A stretch of DNA of 64,000 nucleotides from positions 10,817,053 through 10,881,052 of the forward strand of contig NC_049905.1 in assembly GCF_001411555.2 (NCBI RefSeq). Reading direction: 5' to 3'. This document shows positions 22,307 to 34,242 of this stretch, piece by piece. The position numbers and the translations under genes are program-made. Source of the DNA: Juglans regia. Taxonomy: Eukaryota; Streptophyta; Magnoliopsida; Fagales; Juglandaceae. The notes under the pieces were generated by a model. That model made no database searches. It had not been told where the DNA came from and worked only from the letters and a program-made list of their open reading frames with translations. Every line of letters begins with the position of its first letter. Positions within the stretch are counted from its first letter, which is position 1.

Positions 22307-24057
22307 CATGCTAAGCCAGCTACTCTTACTAGTGGAGGCCGCCACACGTTGTCTAGCCATGCCGCCTCAGTCCTTCTAACCCTCCTTGTGGCGTCCCCCT
22401 CATCGCCGAAATCCAGCCATTCCACCTCACTTCGTCGCGGTAATTGTCATCCCATCTATGGCTAACTCGGGTGGTTAAATGTCTTAAATGGTTGAATAAT
22501 TTTGTGGATTAAGATTGTGTTTGTGAAATTTGTGTAATCAGGTTGGTTTGAGTGGAGATCAGTTTTGAGATATCATGGACATAGGAGGAAGTGGTTTCCG
22601 ACCTTGAATTCAATATTCAAATACGTTCAGGTGGTGAATGTGAATTATGATGTTGGGTTTGTATGGAGTTTTTGTGAAATTCAAGGAGGTTGGGTTGACT
22701 ATTTGGTGAAATTATATTCTTAGGACACATTATACTTGGGCCATTATTAACCCTAGGCATAGATATTGAATGTGTTGTTTATGGGCTCAAGACTTGGTTC
22801 TATTGGAGCTGTAGTCCAAATTATAGAATTTAGTTATTTATGTTGGTTTAATGATGTTATGAGTTATTAATAGACTAGTAATGATTTTAGGTCGAGGTTT
22901 TGATAGTGCTGTTATTTGGTTACAAGGATTAAGTAGTGCTTCTACGCTAGACTTTGCCTAAAATAGAGTGTGGTTGATTTTGTGAAAAGCCTACATGTAT
23001 ATTTTGTTATGATAACAACCTTGTTTATTTTATGTACTAGTCTTTGTATCTAAAGTTTGAAATACAACTTTTTTTTTTATTTATTATGAGTGGTGTAGAG
23101 ATGAGCAATTTTTGTACTTTATTTCTCTATTGCATAAATTGTGAATATGAAATCTGAAATTTTTTATTAGATTCTATAGTATTATCTGTTCAACATACTA
23201 TTTCTGTTATTGCATTGTATCTGAAAACCCTAAGGCATAAGATTCTTTTATGCTATGGTTTCTAGCCTTGTCATGGGATATAATAATAGACTATGTTCTG
23301 AGTGCAATCACTTTGTTGACAAGGTTGTTTATGGTCTGTTTGGCTTTCAGCAAAATGCACAACTTTGTCACGAGGGTAATTATGGCCTATATTTTGAGTG
23401 CACTCACTTTAGTGACAAAATAGTGATTTTTGTTCTGTTTTACTAACTGCAAATATGAACAACCCTGCCACAGAGGTAAGCATTGTCTTTGTTTATGCTT
23501 ATGATGCTATTTCAATTATGCTTGTGGATAAATTCTTATTATTGAAATAAAATGTTTCTAAAAATATCATTGCTGTTTTTTTGAACTACTTGTTTCAGCA
23601 TTCTGTAACTAACTCATATTTACATCACTAGCATAGGTTCGCTGCTTACTGAGTTGGTGGACTCACCCCTTTATCTCCACCATTTTTTTCTGATGACTTT
23701 GATGGTTATGAAAGTTGGAGTAGATGGCACACCAAAGGACTATAAGAGAAATGTGAGATAAGGGTAAGCTGACATTAGTCGATTTGTTTGCGTTAAGAGA
23801 AATTTTGCCAACGTTTAGTTTATTTTAGTTGGAAGAACTTTTTAGGCATTTGATTTTGGAGGATTTTGTTTTGTATTTAAGTTTTGAGAAATGATATTTG
23901 CATTCCTGAAGTATACATTCCTTGTGTACTCCATTTGAAAAAAGTGGAAAAATCTAGAATTCACATTAAAATCATTTTTTTAATGGTGGTTCCCACTTTT
24001 GTTTCCAAAGGGAATACATGGGGACTGGACACTTCAGGATTGTAGCATTACCCTTAA

Positions 24058-24275
24058 GTGAGGTTTGGATAGTGAGTTGAGATGAGATGAGTTGATATGA
24101 AAGTTGAAAGTTGAATAAAATATTGTTAGAATATTATTTTTTAATATTATTATTGTTTTAGAATTTAAAAATGTTAAATTGTTTATTATATTTTGTGTGA
24201 AAAATTGAGAAAGTTTTAATGATTAGATGAGATGAGATGAGATCAACTGAGATCAATTGTGAATCCAAACAGGGC
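24058..24275. mobile_element. GATGAGAT-type Tourist MITE, unit B copy
   Basis: GTGAGGTTTGGATAGTGAG at the left and AATCCAAACAGGGC at the right are inverted. The GATGAGATGAGAT tract is longer than in unit A. It occupies the same position as the MITE at 10560-10755. Confidence 0.65.
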
Positions 24276-24478
24276 ATGTTCCGTTTGGGTAGTGGAGTGT
24301 TATTCATTACTTTTTACTACTATTCAATATTTTATCATTACTTTTTTCAGACAAGTCACAGATCTCAAGTTAAAGAATTCACCACAAGGTAATGATTAGA
24401 TGAGACGAGTTTATTATATTATTATATTGTAGATTTTAGGTTAAATAATCATCCCAAGGTACGGGGCGTGACATCACA

Positions 24479-25269
24479 TGTCTTGCAACCTATAAATTGT
24501 AACTTTGTAGTCAATGATCAAGTAGGGCAATTTATCTGATAAAATTGTAACGTGCCAATTATCATGATTTATCTTAATCATGAAAGTGGTGACTTCTAAC
24601 TGGTATGGAGTATATTGATTTGGTCCGTAGTGATTTATTGTTATGAAAAATACTATCAATTGAATTATGAATTTACTATTTCTAATAGCATTTTATTCAA
24701 GGCTTGTTTAGATATTCTCAAAATTTCTCAAAATCTCTCTCCTAAACATCACTCAAATACAAAACAATTTTCAATTTCAAATATTTAATTTTTTTTATCT
24801 AATAATTACCTAATCAATTATCCATGCAAAATTTAATACAACTTTCTAAAACTTTCAAACAAAATCTAGAAAATAATACAGTTTTTTCAAATCTCAAAAC
24901 AAAAATAATATTAAAAAACTATATTAAAACAATTTCTTAATTTTGTAATATTTTTATCTAAGTTTTACTATTTTATTTTCCAAAATTGAATGAATAAAAT
25001 ATCTTAACTTAAATCATTTCACTACTATTTACAAAGTAATTTGTTACCATTTACATGATTCTTAGATAACCTAAGTGTCCAAACGAGCCCTTTATACGCA
25101 CACAACACTTACATACTTAATGAGCACTCTTAGCATTTACTTAATGAGCCCTCTTAGCATCAAGATACAATACTCTAAAAATGATTCCCCCAACAGGCAA
25201 CTGCCTGATGCGTACGTATATTTCCTAAATCCAGATTTTATTATTTACAAAATTGTATACTTAGGTGTG
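24479..25269. other. Unit B flank with MITE-like block (24700-25091)
   Basis: This is the counterpart of 10991-11761. GGCTTGTTTAGATATTC on the left and TGTCCAAACGAGCCC on the right are imperfect inverted repeats. No gene is present. Confidence 0.5.
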
Positions 25270-25554
25270 TTTATTCAAGCATCAATGTATAGGAAAATCT
25301 ATTTATAGTTGAATAGGCTTGTAGTAAATAAGAATAGGCATGTAGTAAATAAGAAAATACAATCAAGGTATAAATACAAATACAACCAAGGTATAACGGC
25401 AAAATATCATGTCCTGAGAATATTATTTAATATGAAAATATTCTAAGATACATCAAATCATGAAATATTCGAAGATATACGAAGAAATATCCCTAGATAT
25501 ACTAACATGAAAATATCCCAAGATATACTAGAAAATATTCCTAGAATACTAACA
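25270..25554 (-). repeat. Copia 3' LTR, unit B
   Basis: It ends in ACTAACA on the plus strand (TGTTAG start on the minus strand). It shares CTATTTATAGTTGAATAGGC and CAATCAAGGTATAA-type blocks with the 5' LTR. Its outer end is degraded. Confidence 0.7.
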
Positions 25555-25566
25555 TCCTCCTCAAAT
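25555..25566 (-). other. Copia polypurine tract
   Basis: On the minus strand TTGAGGAGGA stands directly before the LTR start TGTTAG. This is the standard 3' polypurine tract position in Ty1/copia elements. Confidence 0.75.
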
Positions 25567-25580
25567 TTGAGATGGCAAAG

Positions 25581-26110
25581 TCAACTGGAATTTAGAAACA
25601 AGATCACCCAACCGATCAGGTGGATGAGATTTCGAGAGTATGTCAGTAAGATTTTCTTAGGAGGGGACAAAATGTAAGTGAAGGAGGATAGTTGAAGATG
25701 ATGGCATACAAAGTGACAATCAACTTTAATGTGTTTAGTATGTTCATGAAACACATCGATGTGAGCTATTTGCACGGCACTCTGATTACCACAATGTACA
25801 CAAGAGCTAATGATCAGTTGGGGAGCCCCCCTATCTATCAAAAGCCATTGTAACTATAAAAGTTCAGATGCCATGTCTACGAGTGCACAATATTAGCCTC
25901 GGTGCTGGAACTACCATGAGATGTTAGGTCCAATAACAGTGAGGTATATGAGACTGCCAACTACCTGTAGATATAGTGTCACATTGAGGAGTAGGGTATC
26001 ATCTGTGGCTAAAAGTCCATCATTATACTCATGAGGACTACTTACTCTTTTACTATATGTCAACCTGGCTTTCGAAAGCAAGTTAGAAGCACATTTTTCC
26101 TTAGTCAAAT
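25581..26110 (-). pseudogene. Ty1/copia RNase H and reverse transcriptase C-terminal remnant
   Basis: Minus-strand pieces read SSCVHCGNQSAVQIAHIDVFHEHTKHIKVDCHFV, which is the end of the copia RNase H (ADI motif region: a D-N-x-S-A, then H-x-R-x-K-H-I-x-x-D-x-H-x-V). Upstream lies VTLYLQVVGSLIYLT, the block before it. Several stops and frame changes separate them. Confidence 0.75.
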
Positions 26111-26207
26111 AATAGTCATCTGTATTGGAAGTAACCTCAAGACTAAGAAAATAATTAAGATGTCCTTAATCCTTTATTTCAAAATTTTAATTGAGAAAAT
26201 CTTGTAG

Positions 26208-26622
26208 ATGTTAAATGGCAACAATGTCATCACCAGTAATAATCATATCATCAACATAAAGAAGAAGGAAGATAGTACTAATCCCAATAGTACGAAGAAA
26301 AAGTGTAGAGTCGTAGAAACTCGTAACAAAGCCTTGTTGAGAAACCACATATCGAGATTTGTCAAACTAAGCATAAGGAGCCTGCTTGAGTCCATAAAAA
26401 GCTCGCCGAAGATGACAAACTTTGGGGGGGGGGGGGGGGTAGGGTGCTCAAAGCCAGGTGGTGGCCGCATGTAGACTTTCTCAATAAGATCACCCGAAAG
26501 GAATGCATTTTTAACATCCATTTGAAAACGTTCCCAATCTCAAATAATAGCCACCATAAGCAAGGATATAATAGAGGTAAGTCGTGCAACAGGAGCAAAA
26601 GTTTTCTCATAGTCAATAACGT
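26208..26622 (-). pseudogene. Ty1/copia reverse transcriptase, downstream part
   Basis: [18 protein letters not shown] and PPGFEHP are readable, followed by a frame break in a run of 16 G on the plus strand (about 26423-26438). The upstream part continues beyond the solo LTR at 29628. The homologous uninterrupted segment is 12394-12792 in unit A. Confidence 0.8.
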
Positions 26623-29622
26623 TGTAACGACCCGACCCAATATTTCTAAGGTTGGAATATATATAGATAATCTTATTGAGCCTAAATTAGGTTTAATGGG
26701 CCAATGTTATCGAATGTTGATGGGCTATTATTTATTTAGGTTGGTGTCATGCTGAGCCTAAATTAGACAATATATTATTTATTTATTTAATTTTAAAATA
26801 CTAGCAAAAATATTTTATTTTTACATATATTACTATTATGAATTTTTATCAAATTCTATTAGTAATGTGTAATTTTAATTGAGGTTATTATTATTATTAT
26901 TTTTATTATCCATTAATAGAATGAATGTAGTGGACTAAACCGTCTCACATTCTTCCTCTTCATGAATCATGGTTATGCATGTTATCAATTTGTAACCGAC
27001 GACAATGAACGCGTAGAAGCCCTTTTATATTTCTTCGCAACAAACCACCTCCTTTGAAATCAAAGCAAGCGTCCCACGTCCAAACCGAGAGCCTCTATTT
27101 TTCAATACGAAAATAGAGCTCATGCTGCCCTTAAAAAACGTCACTGTGAACCATTGGTTCACGTTAAAACCATCGTAGTCGCTTCAACTGTCCAGACCAT
27201 GCACAACCGTGCACGCCACTGTGAAGAGAGTTCCACCACCGTGACCTCGCCTCGCACCACCAGCCAAAGCACCACATCGCTGCATCAATAGACCCCATGC
27301 ATGACAGTTTGCGTTAGGGAGCCATGAAGCCGAAGCTTGGATAGCCACCACCCAATGCACGGAATCAACAGGCAACATCGTCCAACCACCTTCAGCCACC
27401 AAGGCACGCCGTAGTAGCCACGGATGTGAAGCCCGAAGCCGAGTTTAGCAAGCCGACGTCGCAGTCCCTCTCTTCCATCGTAAGCCAACGTTGTCCAATC
27501 TTCACGAGTCTTCGGATAGCCCAGAAAGTGTCACCGATTCACTCTCTGCTAGCCTCAATCGTGCCGCTGTGAGATCCTCCACCATGCATGTGGAAAGCCC
27601 AATAGCCGTCATGGTTCTGGCCTCGGTCACTATCTTCATTGTGCCCTTCCCCCTTCCGCACGATGTTAGAGGTCCTCGGTTGCTCTCGGCAAGCATTGCT
27701 GCACAACCTCTCGAGTGATTGTCTGCTTCACAAGTTAAAGGTACTTTTAGGTTTTCAGTTACAAATGTTAATAAGATTACAAAGATGCCCTTAAAACTCT
27801 TGCAGCAAAGCTCCTTCCGTAAAGTCTTCTTGAGGATTTTGTGTAATTACGTTACCGCCCTCTAATAGTTAAGTGGGTTTAATTCATTTGGGCTTGGACT
27901 CATGTGGGCTTGATTTTTTATTTGAAGTTGGATTGGGCTTAATATTTTAAGTTGAGTTTAATTTTATTAAATAATATGTTAGTCCAAAAAATTTACTTTT
28001 AAGAAAATATTTAAGGATTTTTAAATTAAATTACTAAGCATTAAATTATGAGTAAACAATAATAATAGTTTACTAGAATCTTATTATTAAATATGATTAA
28101 GTCTATTTTTATTAATAAGATGTTTCCACCAATTATTTTTATAAACTTAGATACAAAAATCCATATATATTTAAATTATATTTAAAAGATTAGATATCAT
28201 ATTAGTATTTAAATTTCAGCAACAATAATAAGTGTTTAATTTTATTTTGAATGCTTTAATCTGATTAAGTCTATTTTATTAAACGAACTTCTACTGTTTA
28301 CTTTGATAGATGCTGTCATAATTATGTTACTAAGTTGTGAATTGAAAATAAAAAAAAATATATTATGAATATTTAAATGATATTAGTATTTATTAGATTT
28401 CTTGTAAGATTGAATATTTATGTTCATTATAAGAAAGTAAGCCTATTTTATGAATTTAGGTTTTCATGACTTATTATAACAGAATGAATATAGCCCAAGT
28501 ATTTTACCAAATTATATCTTGAAAGTAAAAAATATGTTATTAGTATTTTAAATAATTTAAGATATTAGCATTCATTCATTTTGGTATTAAAAGAATATTT
28601 ATTTGATTATTTCCTGTAGTATGAATTTAATTAAGTGGGATTTTAGGACACATTTTCCTAAACAGATTTAGTGACATTTAATACTTCGTATAGGTGACGA
28701 GCTACGAAGTGAGGTTTAGGAAGCAGCGCAACGAGGTAAGTAATTTGATCACAAATTAGGATCATCACAATTCAGTTTATATAGATTATCATTAGCACCA
28801 ATTCTTTGGTAGCCATTTTTATGTACCACTCATGTCATATGCAAACATGTCATTCAACATAGCATACGATCATGTCATTCTGCATCATGTTCATATTCAG
28901 AAATTATAATTACGTATGTATTATCTCATGCATCTCATGTGCATAAGACACGTAAGCTATCTTAACTTCAAGTGCAAGATAAGATCAGATCAGTTAACCA
29001 GATGACCATTTAGATGCATGGTACCAATGCAGTTTAGATCAGGGTAGATGTGCAAGCCACACACTCAAGTGTGGTCCACCATAGTATGCCATAATACTAT
29101 CAGCTACTCCCCTTGCGGCCGCGGGACGTGGGGCTGGTGCATAACCTCGCACACATGGTTAAGTGTATTAGCCAGTCAGATCAGTCAGTTAATTCAGATA
29201 AATCAATCATATATTGCATAAACCTCATTATGAACAGTCATGAATTTAAGTTCTTAGCATGAAAACTTTTATGAAAAACTTATGTTTATTATGTTTTACG
29301 TTGTGATAGATTTCTTGCTTAGTCTTTGACGCATTTTAATTTATTTCATGTCTTTTAACCACTCAAGTGAGGATGATAAACACGAGCAAGCAGATTAGGA
29401 TTAGAAGGAGTAGTTGATTTAGTTTCAAACTTTCTAGGCTAAAATTGCTTTTATGACATAAATTTATTCAGTTTATTCATTTAAGTTTTTGGAAGACATT
29501 TTATTAGATAAATCTTTTATGAAATAAATGTTAATTTCATGTTATTAAATACGATATCTCTTGCCGGATTTATTTTATGAAAAATATGTGACACTCCTAA
29601 CCTACGGGAATGGGTTGTTATA
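26623..29622 (+). mobile_element. Solo LTR inside copia reverse transcriptase, unit B only
   Basis: The element begins TGTAACGACCCGACCC and ends GGGTTGTTATA, with a perfect 5-bp target repeat AACGT at 26618-26622 and 29623-29627. The terminal CA has become TA. The uninterrupted target is seen in unit A (CAATAACGTATTCTTGG near 12759). Length is exactly 3000 bp. Orientation is inferred from the TGTAACGACCC start and a TTTATATTTC box near 27023. The several ORFs near 27184-27718 come from its GC-richer middle and are not conserved proteins. Confidence 0.92.
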
Positions 29623-29627
29623 AACGT

Positions 29628-29910
29628 ATTCTTGGGGTCAAAATCTTGGCCACAAGGCATGCCTTGTAGCATTCAACTGGTTCATCTGCCCATATCTTGA
29701 TCTTATATATCCACTTACATCCAACTGTTGCTTCATCAGGAGCCAGGTTCACCAGGTCCCAAGTGTTGGTTTTGGTAAGGGCATCTTATTCATTAGACAT
29801 AGCTTTCTACCAAAAAGGGTCAGCACGAGCTTCACGGTGATTGTGAGGTTCATGAAGGGCAGCTAGAGCCGGAAAGCAATTATAATCCTGAAGATGAAAA
29901 CGGATAACAA
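29628..29910 (-). pseudogene. Ty1/copia reverse transcriptase, upstream part
   Basis: This continues the copia reading after the solo LTR: on the minus strand it corresponds to the W-x-Y-K-x-K and E-x-Y-K-A block that precedes FSP in unit A (12770-12860). It carries frame breaks. Confidence 0.65.
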
Positions 29911-30725
29911 TTACCCGACTAGAGCTGTGAGGATGAAGCTAAGAGGACTCTTGGAAGGGTGTTGGTGTGGGAGAACCTTCAAACGCATTAACTGGAAGGA
30001 GAATGACATTTGAGTCTGTGAAGCTCGTAGTCTCTGCAGAGGAGTCAGAAAATAAAGCAATGGAGGGGTTAATGAAGATAAGTGAATGTGTGGAGGAAGA
30101 AGGAGAGAACAAGGAAGGGCTCGTAAGAGTCTATGTTCCCAAAACTCTATATGACGAGAGACTCGCAGATGTTTGGTTATGGGATCATAGCAGCAATAAT
30201 TTTCTTGGGCTAAGTCATAACCAAGAAAGTAACATAACCAAAAACGTGGTTCAAGTTTGGTACGTTCATGGGGAGGAAAAGTGACAAAACAGGAACAACC
30301 AAAGACTCGAAGTAGGGAGTAATTAGGAATTTTGTCATGGAGAAGCTCAAATGCAGACTTGTTATTGAGTGTGGGTGAGGGTACCCGATTGATGGTGTAT
30401 ATAGCAGTAAGAGCAGCTTCACTCCAAGATTTTGCTAATAAATAAGTGTAAAGTAAAAATGCTGTTACTGTGTTAGGAATGTGATGATGTTTTCTTTCGG
30501 CATGCCCATTCTGTTGAGAAGTATAAGGACACAAGCGAAGAGAGATTGTGCCTTATTGATCAAAAATTCAAGAAGAGACTTTGTCATTACATTCCACAAT
30601 AATATCTGAACGGAACACTTTAATGGTACGTGAGAAATTTTTTTGGACCATTTTTTAAAATGATTATCATAAAATGTTTGATAATCATGGACGAGTTCAG
30701 ATCGATGATGTAAAAGATAGAGCAA
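29911..30725 (-). pseudogene. Ty1/copia integrase, C-terminal half
   Basis: CPYTSQQNGHAERKHHHI marks the end of the integrase core. It is followed by INRVPSPTLNNKSAFELLH and RVFGCSCFVTFPPHERTKLE, then YDPITKHLRVSRHIEFWE, the usual copia order. The upstream core piece (30465-30725) is in another frame, so the first catalytic aspartate region is lost. Confidence 0.85.
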
Positions 30726-30754
30726 TGTATATTGAAAATAATCATCAACAAATA

Positions 30755-31024
30755 TTACAAAATAACGGGACCCCCTTCAATAGAAAAGACAATAGGACCC
30801 CAAATGTCATAATGGACCAAATCAAATGGTGCACAAGAAAAAGACTCACTTTTATTAAAGGATAAATATTTTTTTTTGCCAAGTTGACAAGATATACAAT
30901 CATAGGACTTGAAATCTATAAAACCTAGATGACCTTGAGAAACCAAAAGTTGAACAGGTGGTCGAGAGACATGACCCAACCAAGAATGCCATAGACTATA
31001 AGAGATGGTCATTGTAGCAACCAA
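30755..31024 (-). pseudogene. Ty1/copia GAG-pre-integrase domain
   Basis: SLWHSWLGHVSRPPVQLL followed by CISCQLGKKKYLSF and FDLVHYDIWGP gives the H-x-x-x-G-H and C-x-x-C zinc-binding layout that precedes the integrase core in copia elements. In frame for about 90 codons. Confidence 0.82.
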
Positions 31025-31099
31025 GTAAGAGGTAGAGGAAGGGATATGTAGAGAAGAGAGCTCAAAAAGTCGTCAAATCTTACAACCTGTCCCAATGAG

Positions 31100-32300
31100 C
31101 TAGATCTGAAAGAAGATTAACGACAATTTTGGAACTAGGTATGTATTGTTAACTAACAATTGAGTGGTAGAAATGTGTTGGAATGGGTGGGTGACAGAGA
31201 GGATATGAGGGAAAATAGTGTAGGATCTAAAGGGATGTGGTTACAAGATGCAGAATCAATAAACTAAGGAGATGTACCTGAAGTGACAGACAAGGCAGAA
31301 GAAGATTGAGATAAAACCTCATGAATTCAGGCCTCAACATTACTAGCTATGAGAGTAGTGGATTGCTTAGAAGAAGACTCAAGTATAGAAGAAGCAATTG
31401 AAGCTATTGTAGTAGTATGTGAGAAAGGGGCTTGTGACTGATTCTTGTGCTGTAATTTATGATATTCTATAACTAAGTGACCTGGATGTTTGCAATATTT
31501 GTAAAAAAAAAAACTTAGAAAAGGATTGCGAAGTGGAACATCCAGATGAACTTCCAAAAGTAGATTTGGAAGTAGGTGAAGAGGTAGCAACAACAACAGA
31601 ATCAATGGTTTATAGCTTCATAGTGGAGCGTCAGTTTTCCTCATAAATGAGTTCAACAACAGCAGTCTCTAGAAAGGGAAGCGGTGTGTGTTCAGGAGAG
31701 ATGCTCAAGTTGGCTCAAAATCCTTACAAAGAGCCATTGTGAAATGCATAAAATTGTGGCAATCATGTCTCAAACAATTCAAGATCCCTAGAGCATTTCA
31801 GTTGAGTATCTACAACAGACAGTTGTTCCCAAAGATTGTTAACTTGAAAATAGAAATCAGCAATAAACTGGTTTGATTCTTCACACATCTGATAAATTTT
31901 AGTCTCAAGTTGAAATTGCGAGGGATCATCATAAGTACAATTGTAGCATTTAGCAAGAAAATCCCATGTAGTTTTGGTGTTTCCAAGTTTTGGAAGCAAA
32001 CTATGAATGGATGGAACTGAAGTGTTAAGAAACCAAGAAAGGATTTTATAATGCATGCTATGCCAATCTTCAAGATGACATGCAAAAAATTCAATACTTT
32101 CACCACCATATTGCTTGGGAGTAGGAAAATCACAAGATACATAACGCCACAATTTGCGCCCTCAAAGACAAACTTCCATATTTTGAGACACATAATTGTA
32201 GTTAGAGTCATCCAAGATATTTTCAATGGAACGAACAATGCTATCAAGGCTGGAAGTTCTCTAGGATATTTTTTGTTTTTCTTTTTTTGTCAACGGTCAA
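31100..32300 (-). pseudogene. Ty1/copia gag and protease region, degenerate
   Basis: Two frames share the gag (31763-32152 and 31810-32247) with CHLEDWHSMHYKILSWFLN and QFQLETKIYQMCEES. Toward 31327-31605 a low-complexity Leu/Pro-rich frame reads through the linker. The protease motif, visible in unit A, is disrupted here. Confidence 0.7.
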
Positions 32301-32865
32301 TTGACAATGTGGCTGCTGACTGGACGGGTGACTGGATAGATGAGGTAGCATGAGTTTGAGGGTTCGTTGGATTAGGTGGGCCTAAGTGGTGTGGGCTTAT
32401 AGAGGGTGAATGTAATTTCAATAATAAAAAAATAATACAAGGGAAAATGGGGAGAGAAGCTTACTTTGGATGGGCTAGGCAGAAGGTGGGCTAGACCGAA
32501 TGAGAGGAAACTGACGTGTAACGCGTATGGTAAGACATTTATGGTGACCATATTGAGACCAACCCATACTGAGAATAGGTTCTCGTGTGGTCTATTGGAA
32601 TGTGTGACGTTTGTACCGAAATGTCGACGACAATTTGTATAGTCGATTGACTGTCTGATATGAGAATATATAGATTGAAAAATGGATGTGACTAGTGTGT
32701 AAAGAACCATAGTTGTCAAGTGATAAAAGACTATTAATTAAAATGGACGTGATGTGCTATACAAATAGCAAAGTGGAAGGAACACGACTTCTAACGAAAC
32801 GATAGAGCACGGACACAAACGATTCTATGAGAGATACCAGGATCGGGTATTCTTCGATACAATAT
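32301..32865 (-). other. Copia 5' leader, unit B
   Basis: Untranslated leader between gag and the 5' LTR, matching 15490-16076 in unit A. The primer-site region reads ATCGGGTATTCTTCGATACA on the plus strand. Confidence 0.55.
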
Positions 32866-33088
32866 CGAAAACTATATATTCAAGTGTATCTATTTCATGT
32901 ACAGGAAATGCCTATTTATAGTTGAATAGGTATGTGGTATATAAAGAAATTCTAGCTAGGCATAAATACAAATACAATCAAAGCTTAATGGCAACATATT
33001 TTGTCCTAAGAATATTTTTAAAATACACGAAATCATGGAAATAATATTCCAAGATATACTAGTAGGAAATATTCGTAGATAACTAACA
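32866..33088 (-). repeat. Copia 5' LTR, unit B
   Basis: It runs to AGATAACTAACA and has a single copy of the roughly 96-bp block that is doubled in unit A. The first dinucleotide is mutated (CG in place of TG). Confidence 0.7.
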
Positions 33089-33420
33089 TACAATATATAT
33101 ACTGCTTCCTGATCATCAAACAACAACTCCATTAATGCATAGTGTTTTCAGTGGTTCACACTCGAAACCTCGTACTTATAACTCTCCATTCTTCTTTTGC
33201 TTATTTTAAGGAAGAACTGAAACAGGTACCAATTATTTAACAATGCATCTGGCTACCTTTGTAATAAAAACCACTGCACAGAATGCAACCAGTAGGGTGT
33301 GTAGATATATTCATAACCGATGCATCGGATGCTTGATTTGCTATACATTTCCGGTGAGGGAGTGAATAAAGAAGCTGTGTTGAAATCTCTTATCATCTTT
33401 GCAGCCACAAATAGTTGAAC

Positions 33421-33499
33421 CTACATGCAATATATACGTACATATATTATATGATCATCATAAGAAGATCATGAAACGGTTAATTAAACCGCATATACA

Positions 33500-33545
<46 letters not shown>

Positions 33546-33696
33546 AGAGCACCCCCCAATGGGTTTTGTAAAACCTATTTTTATGTAAAATTTGAAGAAA
33601 AGTAGCTCAAAAGTGCCTCCAATGGATCATTCATTTTCAAATCTAGTTTACATTTTGCTACAGTGTTCAGCTACATTTAGCATGAACTATTCACAA

Positions 33697-33733
<37 letters not shown>

Positions 33734-33769
33734 GATCATCATAAGAAGATCATGAAACGGTTAATTAAA

Positions 33770-33805
<36 letters not shown>

Positions 33806-33835
33806 AAGAATACATTGTCACGCCAATATCTTCAT
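33421..33835. repeat. Expanded (TA)n arrays and duplicated 50-bp flank
   Basis: TA runs occur at about 33497-33543, 33706-33728 and 33774-33800. The sequence TATGATCATCATAAGAAGAT, continuing to ACGGTTAATTAAAC, occurs twice (33450-33491 and 33731-33771). The duplicated flank encloses a 150-bp segment with CACCCCCCAATGGG that looks like a MITE piece. Confidence 0.7.
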
Positions 33836-34242
33836 TTTTAAATAATTCAAGTTAAAAATAAAAATAAAAAATACCAATGTGACAACAAAAGAGTACAAGG
33901 TTATATATGACAAAATGGGGAACCACACAACGTCTCCTATGTGACCTAGTGGGAGTAATTATTTGATATTTTGTCGGTGTGGTATTCTAAACCATCTATC
34001 TCTGATAATCGTTAGAAAATTGAAATTATGTAAATATTTCAAGAGCATGAATCGAATGTTAAGATGACATGAGTATCACCCAATCCATATTTCGAGAGTA
34101 TATACTTAATTATTAAAATTGAAACAACGTGGGAATGATCTATATATTCCTCTCACAAAGTGCTTGTTTGGGTGGAGGATCTTACAATCCGTCAAAATAT
34201 TATTTTTCTTTGTAAATAAAAAAGGAACATAGGAATATAGAA

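Larger units (their letters stand above)
22257..24473 (+). mobile_element. Solo LTR of unit B, 5' truncated
   Basis: This matches unit A from about 5585 to 10985, without the nested 3.2 kb LTR. It ends GGGGCGTGACA followed by the same TCACA repeat (24474-24478). The first roughly 700 bp of the LTR are missing, because the duplication began inside it. Confidence 0.85.
25270..33088 (-). mobile_element. Ty1/copia retrotransposon, unit B, with nested solo LTR
   Basis: This is the full layout on the minus strand: 5' LTR 32866-33088, leader, gag, protease, integrase, reverse transcriptase, RNase H remnant, polypurine tract and 3' LTR 25270-25554. The reverse transcriptase is split at 26622/29623 by a 3.0 kb solo LTR. 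All coding regions carry frameshifts and stops, so the element is dead. Confidence 0.88.

Noticed and set aside
26423..26438. Run of 16 G as a G-quadruplex or regulatory element
   Set aside because: A single homopolymer in a dead copia gene, most simply slippage or sequencing noise.
27184..27718. Cluster of ORFs on both strands
   Set aside because: GC-richer centre of a solo LTR with opposing overlapping frames and no known domain.
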